Below are positions 7,761 to 16,124 of a stretch of DNA of 21,422 nucleotides, piece after piece (positions within the stretch are counted from its first letter, which is position 1; the number at the start of each line of letters is the position of its first letter). Made by a program: the position numbers and the translations under genes. The notes beneath the pieces were generated by a model. That model saw only the letters and a program-made list of their open reading frames with translations. It made no database searches and was not told the origin of the DNA. Source of the stretch: CAYLLT01 sp964591605 (GTDB lineage Bacteria > Planctomycetota > Phycisphaerae > UBA1845 > PWPN01); NCBI GenBank assembly GCA_964591605.1, contig CAZQEN010000095.1, positions 1-21,422 of the forward strand. Direction: 5' to 3'.

Positions 7761-7921
7761 GATGTGACGGTTGGCGAGACGAACACGTCCTCTGGCAACA
7801 GATTGACTTCTGCCCTGCTGGGCTTCGCTCATCTTTCCTGCCTCCGGGCCATTGGCCCCTTTCAAACGACCTTGGAAAGTAAAACGGCGAGGTCACTGCC
7901 CACTTCACATAAGGAAAACAC

Positions 7922-8263
7922 ATGGGCAAGAAACTGTATGTTGGGAACCTGACCTATGGCGTCGACAGCAGCGGGCTGCAGGCGTTGTTCGCCCCGTACG
8001 GGACGGTCAACAGTGCCGAGGTGATTGCCGATCGCGACACCGGCCGGAGCAAAGGCTTCGGATTCGTCGAAATGAGCTCGGACAGCGAAGCTCAGGCCGC
8101 GATCAACGCCTTGAACGGCAAGGACAACGACGGCCGCGCGCTGACGGTCAATGAGGCGAAGCCCCGTGAGAGTCGCAGCGGCGGTGGCGGCCGCGGCGGT
8201 TACGGCGGAGGTGGCGGGGGTGGCGGACGCGGCGGGTACGGCGGCGGACGAAGCCGCTATTAA
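7922..8263 (+). CDS. glycine-rich RNA-binding protein with one RRM domain
   Basis: The 113-residue protein has one complete RRM at residues 4-80, with RNP2 (LYVGNL, 5-10) and RNP1 (KGFGFVEM, 44-51). Both aromatic RNP1 positions needed to stack on RNA bases are kept (F46 and F48). The tail (86-113) is almost only Gly, Arg and Tyr (RGGYGGG repeats), an RGG-like flexible RNA-binding segment. The start is supported by AAGGAAAA upstream. Bacterial relatives (Rbp of cyanobacteria, also common in planctomycetes) bind single-stranded RNA in the cytoplasm and are often cold-induced; cold induction here is inference. It is a single gene, closed by its own terminator 27 bases after the stop. Confidence 0.95.
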   Translation: MGKKLYVGNLTYGVDSSGLQALFAPYGTVNSAEVIADRDTGRSKGFGFVEMSSDSEAQAAINALNGKDNDGRALTVNEAKPRESRSGGGGRGGYGGGGGGGGRGGYGGGRSRY

Positions 8264-8290
8264 ACCCATCCAGGCCTCTGGAACGAGAAG

Positions 8291-8314
8291 GGGAGCCGCC
8301 AGGCTCCCTTTTTT
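8291..8314 (+). terminator. Rho-independent terminator of the RRM gene
   Basis: GGGAGCC (8291-8297), loop GCCA, and GGCTCCC (8302-8308) are followed directly by six T (8309-8314). It lies 27 bases after the RRM stop codon. Confidence 0.9.
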
Positions 8315-8837
8315 CATGTCTGCTCCAGAGCGCTGCGGCAGAACTCGGGTGCGGCGATGCGGTGGTGGCCGCGATGGCCGACCGTCGCATCAACCGGTGG
8401 AGCCGGATTGCTCAATGCGGCTCATTTCAGCTCCGTCACGGGCATTCATTTTCGGGTGCTTCGGTTGCCGGCGATGGACCTGTTGACAGGGTCCGGATTA
8501 CTTACGACGGCGCGCCGGATGCGCGTGTCTCCACGATCGCTTTCTCCCCATTCACCCAGGATGCGCGACTCAGGGGCCGGGCATTCATGGTGTTCGCCCG
8601 GTGTTCGCCTCATTCCCCTTGCCGGACCCTCTGCTGAAGCCGGAAGAGCCTGGTGTATTGCCAGAATGGTCATCTCGTGTCAGCATGGTGCGGATACAGA
8701 TCGCAGAACCCGCGTGGCGGCATTTCTCGATGTGCGGCCGGGTGATCGGCGGGCAGGGTGGTCACTATCCGGTCAACCGGCAGTTCTGTGACGAGGTCGG
8801 CGAGGGCGGTCGGCAAGAGGAAGTCCGTGCCTTGCGT
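8315..8837. other. spacer before the mechanosensitive channel gene, no recognised gene
   Basis: About 520 bases without a convincing ORF. A perfect TTGACA (8483-8488) is present but no matching -10 element follows at 16-18 bases. The channel reading frame is open from 8601, but residues encoded before 8838 have no family similarity and would bury the signal peptide, so I treat that part as untranslated. Confidence 0.5.
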
Positions 8838-11800
8838 ATGATGGCTGCGAGAGACCGATTGGCGGTGAACCGGCCGGCCGCTCCGGCGATGCCTGGGTGG
8901 GTGTTGGCGCTGGTTTTCGCGCTGCTGCCTGCGGTTGCCGGGGCGACCTTGTCCACACGCCCCGCTGACGATGTATCGGAAGTCAATCCCGAGACGATTG
9001 AGGCCCGCATCCGGCTCGTGGAGGCAAGCACGGATCTGGGGGAGAGCAGGCGGGCGGAACTGCTGAGCCTCTATCGGCAGTCGCTGGACCAGATCAAGAT
9101 CGCTTCGACATGGACGGATCAGGCAGAGCGTCTGGGACGCCGTCGCCTGCAGATTCCGGTCGAACTCGATGAGATCCGCCGCCGGCTGGAAGGTGCGGCG
9201 TCGCAGCCGGCATTACGGCCGGAGATCGAGGGTCGCCCCGGCAGGACACCCGAGGAACTGGAGCGGGGGCTGCGCAGTGCGGAAGAGGAGCTGAAGCTGG
9301 CCCGCTTTGCCCTGAGCCGGGCGGAAGACGATCTGCAGGCGTGGGTGGACCGGCGGTCCTCGCTGCCGCAGAAGCTCTCGGCCACCGCGGCGCAGCTTGG
9401 GCGGGTGCGGGTTCAGCTCAACGCCCTGTCACCCGCCGGGGTCGATCCCGAAGTGTTGTCGGCGCGGAGGACGGCTCTGCTCGCGCGTCGCCGGGCGCTG
9501 GACCAGGAGGCCAGGGCATACGAGCAGGAGCTCGATGTCTATGACGCGGTCGGGGCCGATCTGCTGATGGCCTGGCGCAACGAGCTGAAAGCGAACGTCG
9601 CGCAGGCCGCGGTCCGTGTGGACTTCTGGAGAGATCTGACCGCGCGCGGGTGGGAGGCGGAGACGGAGCGGGAGCATCGTGAGACGCAGCAGCAGCTCGT
9701 CGGCGCTCCGGCGGCGCTCCATGGCTGGGCCGAGGAGAATCACCGCCTGACCGGCGAGCGCAGGGACGTCATCCGCTGGCGCTCGGAGGTGTCTGCCCGC
9801 ACGCGGGCGGTGGAAGACCTGCTCTCGAGCGTGGAAGAAGACTTCGCCGTCGCGCAGAACCGCATCAAGGTTGCCGGGATGGGCACCTACATCGGCCCGT
9901 TTCTCACGAAGAAGCGGATGCAACTGCCTGAGATCCCGATCTACGAGCGGCAGATCCGGGTGCTGGAGCCGAGCATCTCCAGCGCGCAGGTCCGCATGAC
10001 CGACCTGTACGACCAGCGAGAGGATCTGGCCGATCTGGACGGGGAGGTCCGCCGGCAGCTCGTGAAGCTGCGCCCGTTGTCCGCGGCCGGGGCGAACACA
10101 GACCTGGAGCGGCCGGCCGGCGACCTGCTGCGCAGGCGCCGGGAGATCCTGACCGCACTTCTGAAGGATTACGAAGCCTACTGGAACGATCTGAACCAGT
10201 TGAGTCTGGCCACGGGCCGGTTGATCTCGCGGACGCAGATGTTCCACGACGTCATCAATGAGCACGTGCTCTGGATGCCGAGCGACCCGCCCCTGCTGCG
10301 GTCCCGGCTTCCCGACCGCGTGGGTGTGCCGGCCGGGCTGGCGGGGGCGCTCTACGGCGCCCTTCGCCGGGATTTCAGGAGCTATCCACTTCTGTACGCC
10401 GGTGTCGGGGTGCTGGTGGCAGCCTGGCTCGGGCTGTACCGGCCGATCAGGAAGCATCTGGCCAGGATCGATCAGCGTGTCGGCCACACACATACGGACT
10501 CGTTCGGTCTGACCTGCCGGGCGCTGCTGATTGACGCGTATCTGGCAGTGGCGGTTCCGCTGGCCCTGTGGTTTCTCGGGAGCCGGCTGGAGCTGGGACT
10601 GCTCGGCGAGGACACGCCGGCGAGTCGCTTCGCGCGGGCGCTGGCACTGGCGCTGAGCGAGGTGTCGCTGCCGCTGGCAGCCGGATTGTTCTTGATCAGG
10701 CTGATGCGGCCGGGAGGCGTCGCCGAGGCGCACTTCCAGTGGGGCGTGGAACGGACCGCGCTCCTGCGGCGCAACCTGTGGTGGCTCACGCTGGGCTCCG
10801 TTCCGCTCGTGTTTGTTTCGTGGCTGTCGATGTACCGTTCTACGGAGGACAGTATTGGGGGCAACTCGGTCGGTCGTATCGCCTTCGCGGTGGTCATGGT
10901 CATGCTGGTCGTGTTCAACCGGCGGATCCTGCATCCGCGATACGGCATCCTGTCGACGGGCAGCAGAGAAGGCGAGCGGCGATCGGTTCCACGGGGTCGA
11001 TGGCCCTGGTACGGTCTGGGCGTGGCCCTCCCTCTGGCGGCGCTGGGGCTCTCGTTTATCGGCTACCACTACACGGCGACAGTTCTGATGCGTCATTTCG
11101 CCCGGACGCTCTACGTGCTGGCCGCGCTGCTGGCGGTTCGAGCGCTGATGATCCGGGCCGTACTCGTGTCGTCGCGAAAGCTCGCCCTGCGGCGCCCTGA
11201 GCCAGGGCGAGTGGACGATGCGGGGGGGGCCCTGGAGCGGGAGGGCCGGCCGGCGGGAGAGGCCGTGGCTGCGGCCGCAGCGGCGGACGAACCCAGCGTG
11301 CAGCAGCTCGGCGAGCAGACCCGGCATCTGCTCAACTGGCTGGCGACGCTGGCGTTTCTTGCGTGTCTGTGGGTGATCTGGCGGGATGTCGTACCGGCTC
11401 TCGAGTTCGTCAACCGGATCCAACTCTGGTCATACTTCACCGAGGCTCCTCGAGACCAGTTCGCCGGTGGCGCCTCCAGCGGTGCGCCAATCGAGCGAGT
11501 CGTGGTGCCGGTTTATCTTGGCGATCTGCTGGCGGCACTGCTTCTGGCGGCCACCACGATCGCACTGGCGACGAGCGGGCCGAACATGCTCGATGCCCTG
11601 GCCCTCGGACATGTGAGGAGAATAGACGCGGGCGCCCGCTTTGCGATCAAGTCGCTGCTGCGTTACTTTCTGCTCGTCGGCGGGCTGGTGGGCGCCTTCG
11701 GGATGATCGGCATCAAGTGGTCGCAGGTGCAGTGGCTGGCGGCGGCCATCACGGTCGGGCTGGGCTTCGGGCTGCAGGAGATCTTCGCGAACTTCGTGTC

Positions 11801-12350
11801 GGGCCTGATCATCCTCTTCGAGCGCCCCATCCGGATCGGGGACACCGTGACGGTGGGAGAGATCAGCGGCAAAGTGTCGCGCATCCAGATCCGGGCGACG
11901 ACGGTTCAGAGCTGGGATCGTAAGGAACTGATCATTCCCAACAAGGAGTTCATCACCGGCAAGGTCGTCAACTGGACGCTCTCCGACTCGACGCTGCGGC
12001 TGGATATCCCCGTCGGGATTGCCTACGGCTCCGACACGCGGCTGGCTGAGCGACTGCTGCTGAAGGTGGCCCGGGAGCATCCGCTGGTGCTGGCCGACCC
12101 GCCGCCTGCGGCGCTGTTCTGCGCGTTTGGAGAGAGCACGCTTGACTTCGAGCTGCGGGTGTTCATCGGTCAGTCGGATTCACTGATGCACGTCAAACAC
12201 GATCTGCACCGGGCGATCGACGACGCGTTCCGCGAAGCGGGGATCGAGATCGCGTTTCCGCAGCGGGAAGTGCGAGTGGTCGCGATGCCCGAGCCGGCCC
12301 CGCAGCGGCGGGCCGACGGGCCGGGTGATCACGGGCAGAACCCTGCGTGA
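8838..12350 (+). CDS. large MscS-superfamily mechanosensitive channel (MscK/KefA-like)
   Basis: From the ATG at 8838 the product has 1170 residues, near the usual size of MscK-type channels. It begins with a signal peptide (core MPGWVLALVFALLPAVAGA, residues 18-36), followed by a long Arg/Glu-rich coiled-coil periplasmic domain (to about 510). Eleven hydrophobic segments follow (about 517-980), the last being the pore helix (VGLGFGLQEIFANFVSGL). The MscS beta domain (FERPIRIGDTVTV, IRATTVQSWDRKELIIPNKEF) and the alpha/beta vestibule end the protein. The channel opens under membrane tension to release solutes after osmotic downshock. The start is uncertain: TTG 8832 is better spaced from AAGAGGAAG (8815-8823), and ATG 8889 begins exactly at the signal core. 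The next gene starts 63 bases later and may be co-transcribed. Confidence 0.92.
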   Translation: MMAARDRLAVNRPAAPAMPGWVLALVFALLPAVAGATLSTRPADDVSEVNPETIEARIRLVEASTDLGESRRAELLSLYRQSLDQIKIASTWTDQAERLGRRRLQIPVELDEIRRRLEGAASQPALRPEIEGRPGRTPEELERGLRSAEEELKLARFALSRAEDDLQAWVDRRSSLPQKLSATAAQLGRVRVQLNALSPAGVDPEVLSARRTALLARRRALDQEARAYEQELDVYDAVGADLLMAWRNELKANVAQAAVRVDFWRDLTARGWEAETEREHRETQQQLVGAPAALHGWAEENHRLTGERRDVIRWRSEVSARTRAVEDLLSSVEEDFAVAQNRIKVAGMGTYIGPFLTKKRMQLPEIPIYERQIRVLEPSISSAQVRMTDLYDQREDLADLDGEVRRQLVKLRPLSAAGANTDLERPAGDLLRRRREILTALLKDYEAYWNDLNQLSLATGRLISRTQMFHDVINEHVLWMPSDPPLLRSRLPDRVGVPAGLAGALYGALRRDFRSYPLLYAGVGVLVAAWLGLYRPIRKHLARIDQRVGHTHTDSFGLTCRALLIDAYLAVAVPLALWFLGSRLELGLLGEDTPASRFARALALALSEVSLPLAAGLFLIRLMRPGGVAEAHFQWGVERTALLRRNLWWLTLGSVPLVFVSWLSMYRSTEDSIGGNSVGRIAFAVVMVMLVVFNRRILHPRYGILSTGSREGERRSVPRGRWPWYGLGVALPLAALGLSFIGYHYTATVLMRHFARTLYVLAALLAVRALMIRAVLVSSRKLALRRPEPGRVDDAGGALEREGRPAGEAVAAAAAADEPSVQQLGEQTRHLLNWLATLAFLACLWVIWRDVVPALEFVNRIQLWSYFTEAPRDQFAGGASSGAPIERVVVPVYLGDLLAALLLAATTIALATSGPNMLDALALGHVRRIDAGARFAIKSLLRYFLLVGGLVGAFGMIGIKWSQVQWLAAAITVGLGFGLQEIFANFVSGLIILFERPIRIGDTVTVGEISGKVSRIQIRATTVQSWDRKELIIPNKEFITGKVVNWTLSDSTLRLDIPVGIAYGSDTRLAERLLLKVAREHPLVLADPPPAALFCAFGESTLDFELRVFIGQSDSLMHVKHDLHRAIDDAFREAGIEIAFPQREVRVVAMPEPAPQRRADGPGDHGQNPA

Positions 12351-12413
12351 GATTCGGTTATCCCGGGATCTGCGCGGGGCGCAGTGATTCCGGGGCTTTC
12401 GAGAAAGGAACCG

Positions 12414-13511
12414 ATGGATACGAGACAACGGACAATCGAGCAGATTCTGGCCATCCTGGTTCTGGGTCTGCTGATCGCGGGATGCTTTGTGGTTCTGCGG
12501 CCGTTCGTCTCGGCGCTGATGTGGGCCATCATCCTATGCTTTGCCACCTGGCCGATCTACACGCGGATGGAGGCCAGGCTCGGGGGGCGGCGGACGCTGG
12601 CGGCGGGACTGATGACGCTGTCGATCGCGCTGGTTCTGCTCGCTCCATTCGTCATCATTGCGCTGAGCCTGGCGGATGACGTTACCCAGTTCGCCGGGCG
12701 GATTCGCGGCTTGATCGAGGCGGGCGCTCCGGATCCGCCCGCCTGGGTGGAGAAGGTTCCGCTGGGCGGCGGCAAGCTGCGGGAGTACTGGGAGAGTCTC
12801 GCGGGCGACCGCTCCAAGCTGGTGCGCGAGCTCAAGCGGTTGGTGCAGCCGGCCACGTCGTGGCTGATCGTGGTGGCGGGGCAGCTCGCGGGGGGGCTGG
12901 TCGAGCTGGGCATGAGCGTCTTCATCGCGTTCTTTCTGTTCCGGGACGGCCCGTCGGCGGCGGGGCAGCTCACGCGGGCGATCGAGCGGCTGGGTGGTGA
13001 TAAGGGGCGTCAACTGCTGGACGTGGCGGCCCGGACGGTGCGGGGGGTGGTGTACGGGATCCTGGGCACCGCCCTGGTCCAGGCGGTGGTGGCGGGGATC
13101 GGGTTTGCGATTGCAGGGGTCCCCGGGGCCGGCTTCCTGGCGCTGCTGACGTTCATCGTGTCGGTGGTGCCGGTCGGAGCACCGCTGGTGTGGATTCCGG
13201 CGGCGATATGGCTGTTCGCCAGCGGCTGGATCGGGTGGGGGGTGTTCATGGTGGTGTGGGGCGTGCTGGTGAGCAGCATCGACAACGTGGTGAAGCCGCT
13301 CATCATCCGGCAGGGCAGCCAGATCCCGTTCATCCTCATCCTGTTCGGCGTGCTGGGCGGGGCGATGTCGTTCGGCTTCATCGGCGTGTTCATCGGGCCG
13401 ACACTGCTGGCGGTGGGGTTCCGCATGCTGGAGTGGTGGAACGCCGGCCGGCGGGCACTGACGGACGCGTCGTCCGCGACTTCCAGCCAGCCGGTTGGCG
13501 CCGCCCTCTGA
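12414..13511 (+). CDS. AI-2E family transporter (UPF0118 permease)
   Basis: The 365-residue membrane protein starts at ATG 12414, with GAGAAAGGAA just upstream (12401-12410). An in-frame GTG at 12384 has no such site. Two N-terminal membrane helices (ILAILVLGLLIAGCFVVLRPF, then LMWAIILCFATWPIY) lead to a polar central domain (about 95-150). A dense helical C-terminal half follows with the family pattern VVPVGAPLVWIPAAIWLF, DNVVKPLIIRQGSQIPFILILFGVLGGAMSFGFIGVFIGP (stretches around 250-340). Members export the quorum signal AI-2 (TqsA), exchange Na+/H+, or are uncharacterised; sequence does not choose between these. It sits directly behind the MscK-like channel, so an osmotic or ion-related role is plausible. 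The short tail beyond residue 340 is polar. Confidence 0.9.
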   Translation: MDTRQRTIEQILAILVLGLLIAGCFVVLRPFVSALMWAIILCFATWPIYTRMEARLGGRRTLAAGLMTLSIALVLLAPFVIIALSLADDVTQFAGRIRGLIEAGAPDPPAWVEKVPLGGGKLREYWESLAGDRSKLVRELKRLVQPATSWLIVVAGQLAGGLVELGMSVFIAFFLFRDGPSAAGQLTRAIERLGGDKGRQLLDVAARTVRGVVYGILGTALVQAVVAGIGFAIAGVPGAGFLALLTFIVSVVPVGAPLVWIPAAIWLFASGWIGWGVFMVVWGVLVSSIDNVVKPLIIRQGSQIPFILILFGVLGGAMSFGFIGVFIGPTLLAVGFRMLEWWNAGRRALTDASSATSSQPVGAAL

Positions 13512-13517
13512 AGCGGA

Positions 13518-13655
13518 TCAGCCGGCATCGCCTTGGTTTTGCCAGTGCAATATCCCAGAGAGGATCGATACCTCGCCGCGCGGCCGCCTCGGCATGACAA
13601 CGGTGCACACGACCGCCGGCAGGTCTTCGTCGATCTTGATGGTAATTGCGGTCAC
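13518..13655 (-). pseudogene. truncated DUF5615-type (PIN-like) toxin remnant
   Basis: A GTG start at 13655 lies one base after the DUF433 stop. It gives VTAITIKIDEDLPAVV, matching the N-terminus of DUF5615 proteins (IKIDEDLP..., whose acidic residues belong to the PIN-like active site). Similarity ends after about 16 residues, and an unrelated tail runs to TGA at 13518-13520, 45 residues in all. Complete members have about 110-120 residues, so this is a decayed or recombined remnant. The AI-2E transporter gene ends only six bases beyond it, in convergent orientation. Confidence 0.5.
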
Positions 13656-13656
13656 A

Positions 13657-13899
13657 TTAACCCGCCGCCGGGATGAACTCGAATCGGTTTACCGCTTCCG
13701 CCGCGTACAGAAGGGCAGCCTGGATGTCATCGCGCGTGAGCTGCGGATAGCTGGCGATGATTTCGTCCCAACTATCACCATCCGCGACGCTCCCGACAAT
13801 GACGCTCACGGGAACGCGAGTGCCCGCAATGCAGGGATCACCATGATGGATGGCGGGGTTGACCCTGATCCGTTGACGCCAGTCGTTGGTCTCAGCCAT
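13657..13899 (-). CDS. DUF433 family antitoxin-like protein (80 aa)
   Basis: The product matches DUF433: IRVNPAIHHGDPCIAGTRVPVSVIVGSVADGDSWDEIIASYPQLTRDDIQAALLYAAE, with the hallmark GxPCIxGTRVPV and the YPxLTxxDIxAAL helix. This is a small winged-helix-like DNA-binding fold, usually the antitoxin and autorepressor next to a DUF5615 PIN-like toxin. The ribosome site GAGGTGA lies about five bases before the ATG at 13899. The gene is complete, but its expected toxin partner downstream is cut short, so this is probably an orphan antitoxin. Upstream, a peptide frame (MAGLKLEWDEVSHG) overlaps its start and continues into the repeat region; I do not call it. Confidence 0.88.
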   Translation of the reverse strand: MAETNDWRQRIRVNPAIHHGDPCIAGTRVPVSVIVGSVADGDSWDEIIASYPQLTRDDIQAALLYAAEAVNRFEFIPAAG

Positions 13900-13970
13900 G
13901 ACTCACCTCATCCCATTCTAGCTTCAGCCCCGCCATCAGGTGACTCAGCGGCGACTTTGCGGTATTCCGG

Positions 13971-14110
13971 GGGTGCATCCGGAGCTCAATGGCAGACGAG
14001 TGGAATGGGTCCCGGCGCGCCGGGACATCCCCAATCGCGGATGCCCATCGCCCGTGACCCACTCGCACGGGCAGCGAGTATCCCGATGAACATCGGGACC
14101 CATGCCACCC
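13971..14110 (+). repeat. dispersed intergenic repeat, copy A
   Basis: This stretch aligns with 18524-18635 on the opposite strand. Identical blocks in the same order are GGGTGCATCC (13971-13980), TCGCGGATG (14035-14043), the 18-base TCGCACGGGCAGCGAGTA (14063-14080) and CCCATGCCACCC (14099-14110). Copy A carries two extra palindromic pieces that copy B lacks (14009-14026 and 14081-14098). No transposase or ORF is encoded, so it is a non-coding dispersed element. Confidence 0.75.
14009..14026. repeat. perfect 18-bp palindrome inside repeat copy A
   Basis: GTCCCGGCG followed directly by its reverse complement CGCCGGGAC. It lies in the part of copy A that is absent from copy B, which suggests a separate insertion into the repeat. 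A dimeric regulator site is also possible. Confidence 0.8.
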
Positions 14111-14205
14111 GAGAAACATGCCCCTGTATTTCGGACGCACCCGTATTCCGGCAGATGATGCGTCACTGACGTGTTGTCAGTATAACGCAAGTGAACGCCG
14201 CGGAA

Positions 14206-14228
14206 GGTCCCGCCCGGCAGGCGGGACC
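14206..14228. repeat. 9-bp inverted repeat with 5-base loop
   Basis: GGTCCCGCC (14206-14214), loop CGGCA, GGCGGGACC (14220-14228). No T tract follows on either strand, so it is not a typical terminator. It lies about 100 bases before the deacetylase start and may be a REP-like element or an mRNA leader hairpin. Confidence 0.8.
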
Positions 14229-14325
14229 TACCCTCGCCAGCCGCCCGCTTGAGAAACAGTTTCAGATCCGCCCTGCAAATGACGACATTATCGGAAGGAC
14301 CGCGTGGTGCGGGGAGATATCCGGG

Positions 14326-15249
14326 ATGCCGCCGCAGGGGATCATGTTTCACCACTTCCACGGGCCGGGGCATCCGGTCAGCCAGGGCTCCATCGGCGCG
14401 GAGCAACTCGAGGAGCTGCTGGAGCGGCTCGGGGCGGAACGGATCCTGCCGGCCCGCGAGTGGCTGGAGCGGTCGATGCGGGGGACGCTTGAGGAGGGGG
14501 ACCGGTGCCTGACGTTCGACGACAACCTGCGGTGCCAGTATGACCTGGCGCTGCCGGTCCTGCGGCGGCGGGGGATGACGGCGTTCTGGTTCGTGTCCAG
14601 CTCGGTCTTGCAGGGTCGGGTCGAGGCGATCGAAGTGTACCGGACGTTCCGTACCTGCCACTTCCGCGATGTCGAGGCATTCTACGAGGCGTTTCTCGAT
14701 GCGATTGATGGGTCGCCGCTGTCGCGGGTGGTGGAGGCGGGGCTTGAGGGGTTCAATCCCCTGACGTATCTGAAGGACTATCCCTTTTACAGCGAGTCAG
14801 ACCGGCGTTTCCGCTTCATCCGCGACGAGATCCTGGGCCCGGCACGGTTTGGCGCGGTGATGGACGCCCTCATGGCGGACACGGGCGTGAGCGCGGGGGA
14901 GCTCGCCCGGAACCTGTGGATGGATGCCGACTGTCTGCGCGATCTCCACGCCGGGGGGCACGTCGTCGGCCTGCACTCGCACACACACCCGACGCGGCTC
15001 GAGCGGCTGAGTCTGGCCGGGCAGTGGGAGGAGTACTCGGCCAATTACGAGCATCTGCGCGGGCTGCTGGGCGAGCGGCCGGTGGCTATGTCGCATCCGT
15101 GCAATTCGTACAACGAGCAGACGCTCGCGGTGCTGCGGCGGCTGGGGATCCGGCTGGGGTTCCGGTCGAACACGGCGCGGCCGCGGACGTGCGAGCTGGA
15201 CTGGCCGCGGGAGGATCACGCAAACCTGCTCACAGAGGTTGCGGTATGA
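14326..15249 (+). CDS. polysaccharide deacetylase family protein (CE4-like)
   Basis: The 307-residue protein begins MPPQGIMFHHFHGPGHPVSQGSI, the normal opening of this subgroup; GGGGAG at 14311-14316 supports the ATG at 14326. The frame is open further upstream but passes through the 14206-14228 hairpin, so I reject an earlier start. The CE4 metal site is visible as TFDD (63-66) and H-S-x-x-H (217-221). The conserved tail segment SHPCNSYNEQTLAVLRRLGIRLGFRS also fits. The family removes N-acetyl (or formyl-like) groups from cell-surface sugars with a metal-activated water. There is no signal peptide, so it probably acts in the cytoplasm on a nucleotide- or lipid-linked sugar. The stop overlaps the next start (ATGA), pairing it with a formyltransferase. 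Confidence 0.87.
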   Translation: MPPQGIMFHHFHGPGHPVSQGSIGAEQLEELLERLGAERILPAREWLERSMRGTLEEGDRCLTFDDNLRCQYDLALPVLRRRGMTAFWFVSSSVLQGRVEAIEVYRTFRTCHFRDVEAFYEAFLDAIDGSPLSRVVEAGLEGFNPLTYLKDYPFYSESDRRFRFIRDEILGPARFGAVMDALMADTGVSAGELARNLWMDADCLRDLHAGGHVVGLHSHTHPTRLERLSLAGQWEEYSANYEHLRGLLGERPVAMSHPCNSYNEQTLAVLRRLGIRLGFRSNTARPRTCELDWPREDHANLLTEVAV

Positions 15250-16124
15250 ACATCACCCGTGACACCCCGCCGGTCGTCTCAACGACCGCCGCTTCGCGGC
15301 CGGGCCGAGCCCGCAGCGGCGTGTCGAGGGTCACCGTCTTCACCAGCAACCAGCCGCGGCACATCGCGCTGATCGAAGCGCTGGCGGGGGTGGCCGAGCG
15401 GGTGTATGCGGTGCAGGAGTGCAGCACCGTCTTTCCGGGGCAGGTGGCCGACTTTTTCGCCCGCTCGGAGGTGATGCAGGACTACTTCTCGCGCGTGATC
15501 GCGGCGGAAACAACGGTGTTCGGCCGTCCGCGGTTCGCCCCTGAGAACGCGATTCAGCTCCCGATCAAGATGGGCGACCTGAACCGTCTCGAAATGGCCG
15601 CTCTCGCTCCGGCGCTCGAGTCGGACGTGTATATCGTGTTCGGGGCGAGCTTCATTAAAGGGCCGCTGTGCGAGTTTCTCGTCTCGCGGCGGGCGTACAA
15701 CATCCACATGGGCGTCTCGCCCTATTACCGCGGCAGTTCCACCAACTTCTGGGCGATGTACGACCGGCGGCCCGAGTACGTCGGGGCGACGCTGCATCTG
15801 CTCACGAAGGGGCTCGATTCGGGGCCGATGCTCTGCCACGCGTTCCCGGCCGTGCGGGCGTGGGACCCGTTCGTGATGGGCATGGAGGCCGTGCGCAGCG
15901 CGCACATGGCGTTCGTCAAACACCTCACCAGCGGCGACCTGGCCTGCATGGAACCGCAGCCTCAGGACAAGACCCTCCAGCTTCGCTACACGCGTAACGC
16001 CGATTTCACCGACGACGTCGCCCGAGAGTATCTCGGTCGTCTGCCCTCACCCGAGGAGATTCAGCAGCAGCTCACCGCCTGCGACCGCGGCATCTTCCTC
16101 CGCCCGTTCATCGGGTCGCGGTAG
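15246..16124 (+). CDS. formyltransferase-domain protein, probable sugar N-formyltransferase
   Basis: The 292-residue protein starts at ATG 15246, overlapping the deacetylase stop. The formyltransferase core is clear: FGASFIKGPL, then NIHMGVSPYYRGSSTNFWAMYD, then TLHLLTKGLDSGPML. The catalytic set is complete, with Asn152, His154 and Asp191 corresponding to the N-H-D set of methionyl-tRNA formyltransferase and sugar N-formyltransferases. It lacks the C-terminal tRNA-binding domain of Fmt, so the substrate is unlikely to be Met-tRNA. Enzymes of this shape move a formyl group from N10-formyltetrahydrofolate to an amino sugar. The coupled deacetylase could first expose the amine, so the pair may swap N-acetyl for N-formyl on a surface glycan. 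That pathway is inferred. Confidence 0.85.
   Translation: MNITRDTPPVVSTTAASRPGRARSGVSRVTVFTSNQPRHIALIEALAGVAERVYAVQECSTVFPGQVADFFARSEVMQDYFSRVIAAETTVFGRPRFAPENAIQLPIKMGDLNRLEMAALAPALESDVYIVFGASFIKGPLCEFLVSRRAYNIHMGVSPYYRGSSTNFWAMYDRRPEYVGATLHLLTKGLDSGPMLCHAFPAVRAWDPFVMGMEAVRSAHMAFVKHLTSGDLACMEPQPQDKTLQLRYTRNADFTDDVAREYLGRLPSPEEIQQQLTACDRGIFLRPFIGSR

Noticed and set aside
7521..7952. 143-residue plus-strand ORF before the RRM gene
   Set aside because: It overlaps the RRM start, has no motif and no ribosome site, and covers the likely leader of the RRM mRNA.
9429..11423. 664-residue open frame on the minus strand
   Set aside because: It lies opposite the MscK-like gene and has Gln/Arg/His/Pro-rich low-complexity sequence, so it is a mirror of the coding strand.
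14916..15245. In-frame upstream extension of the formyltransferase
   Set aside because: It overlaps the deacetylase gene in another frame and has no family similarity. The ATG at 15246 gives the classic ATGA overlap.
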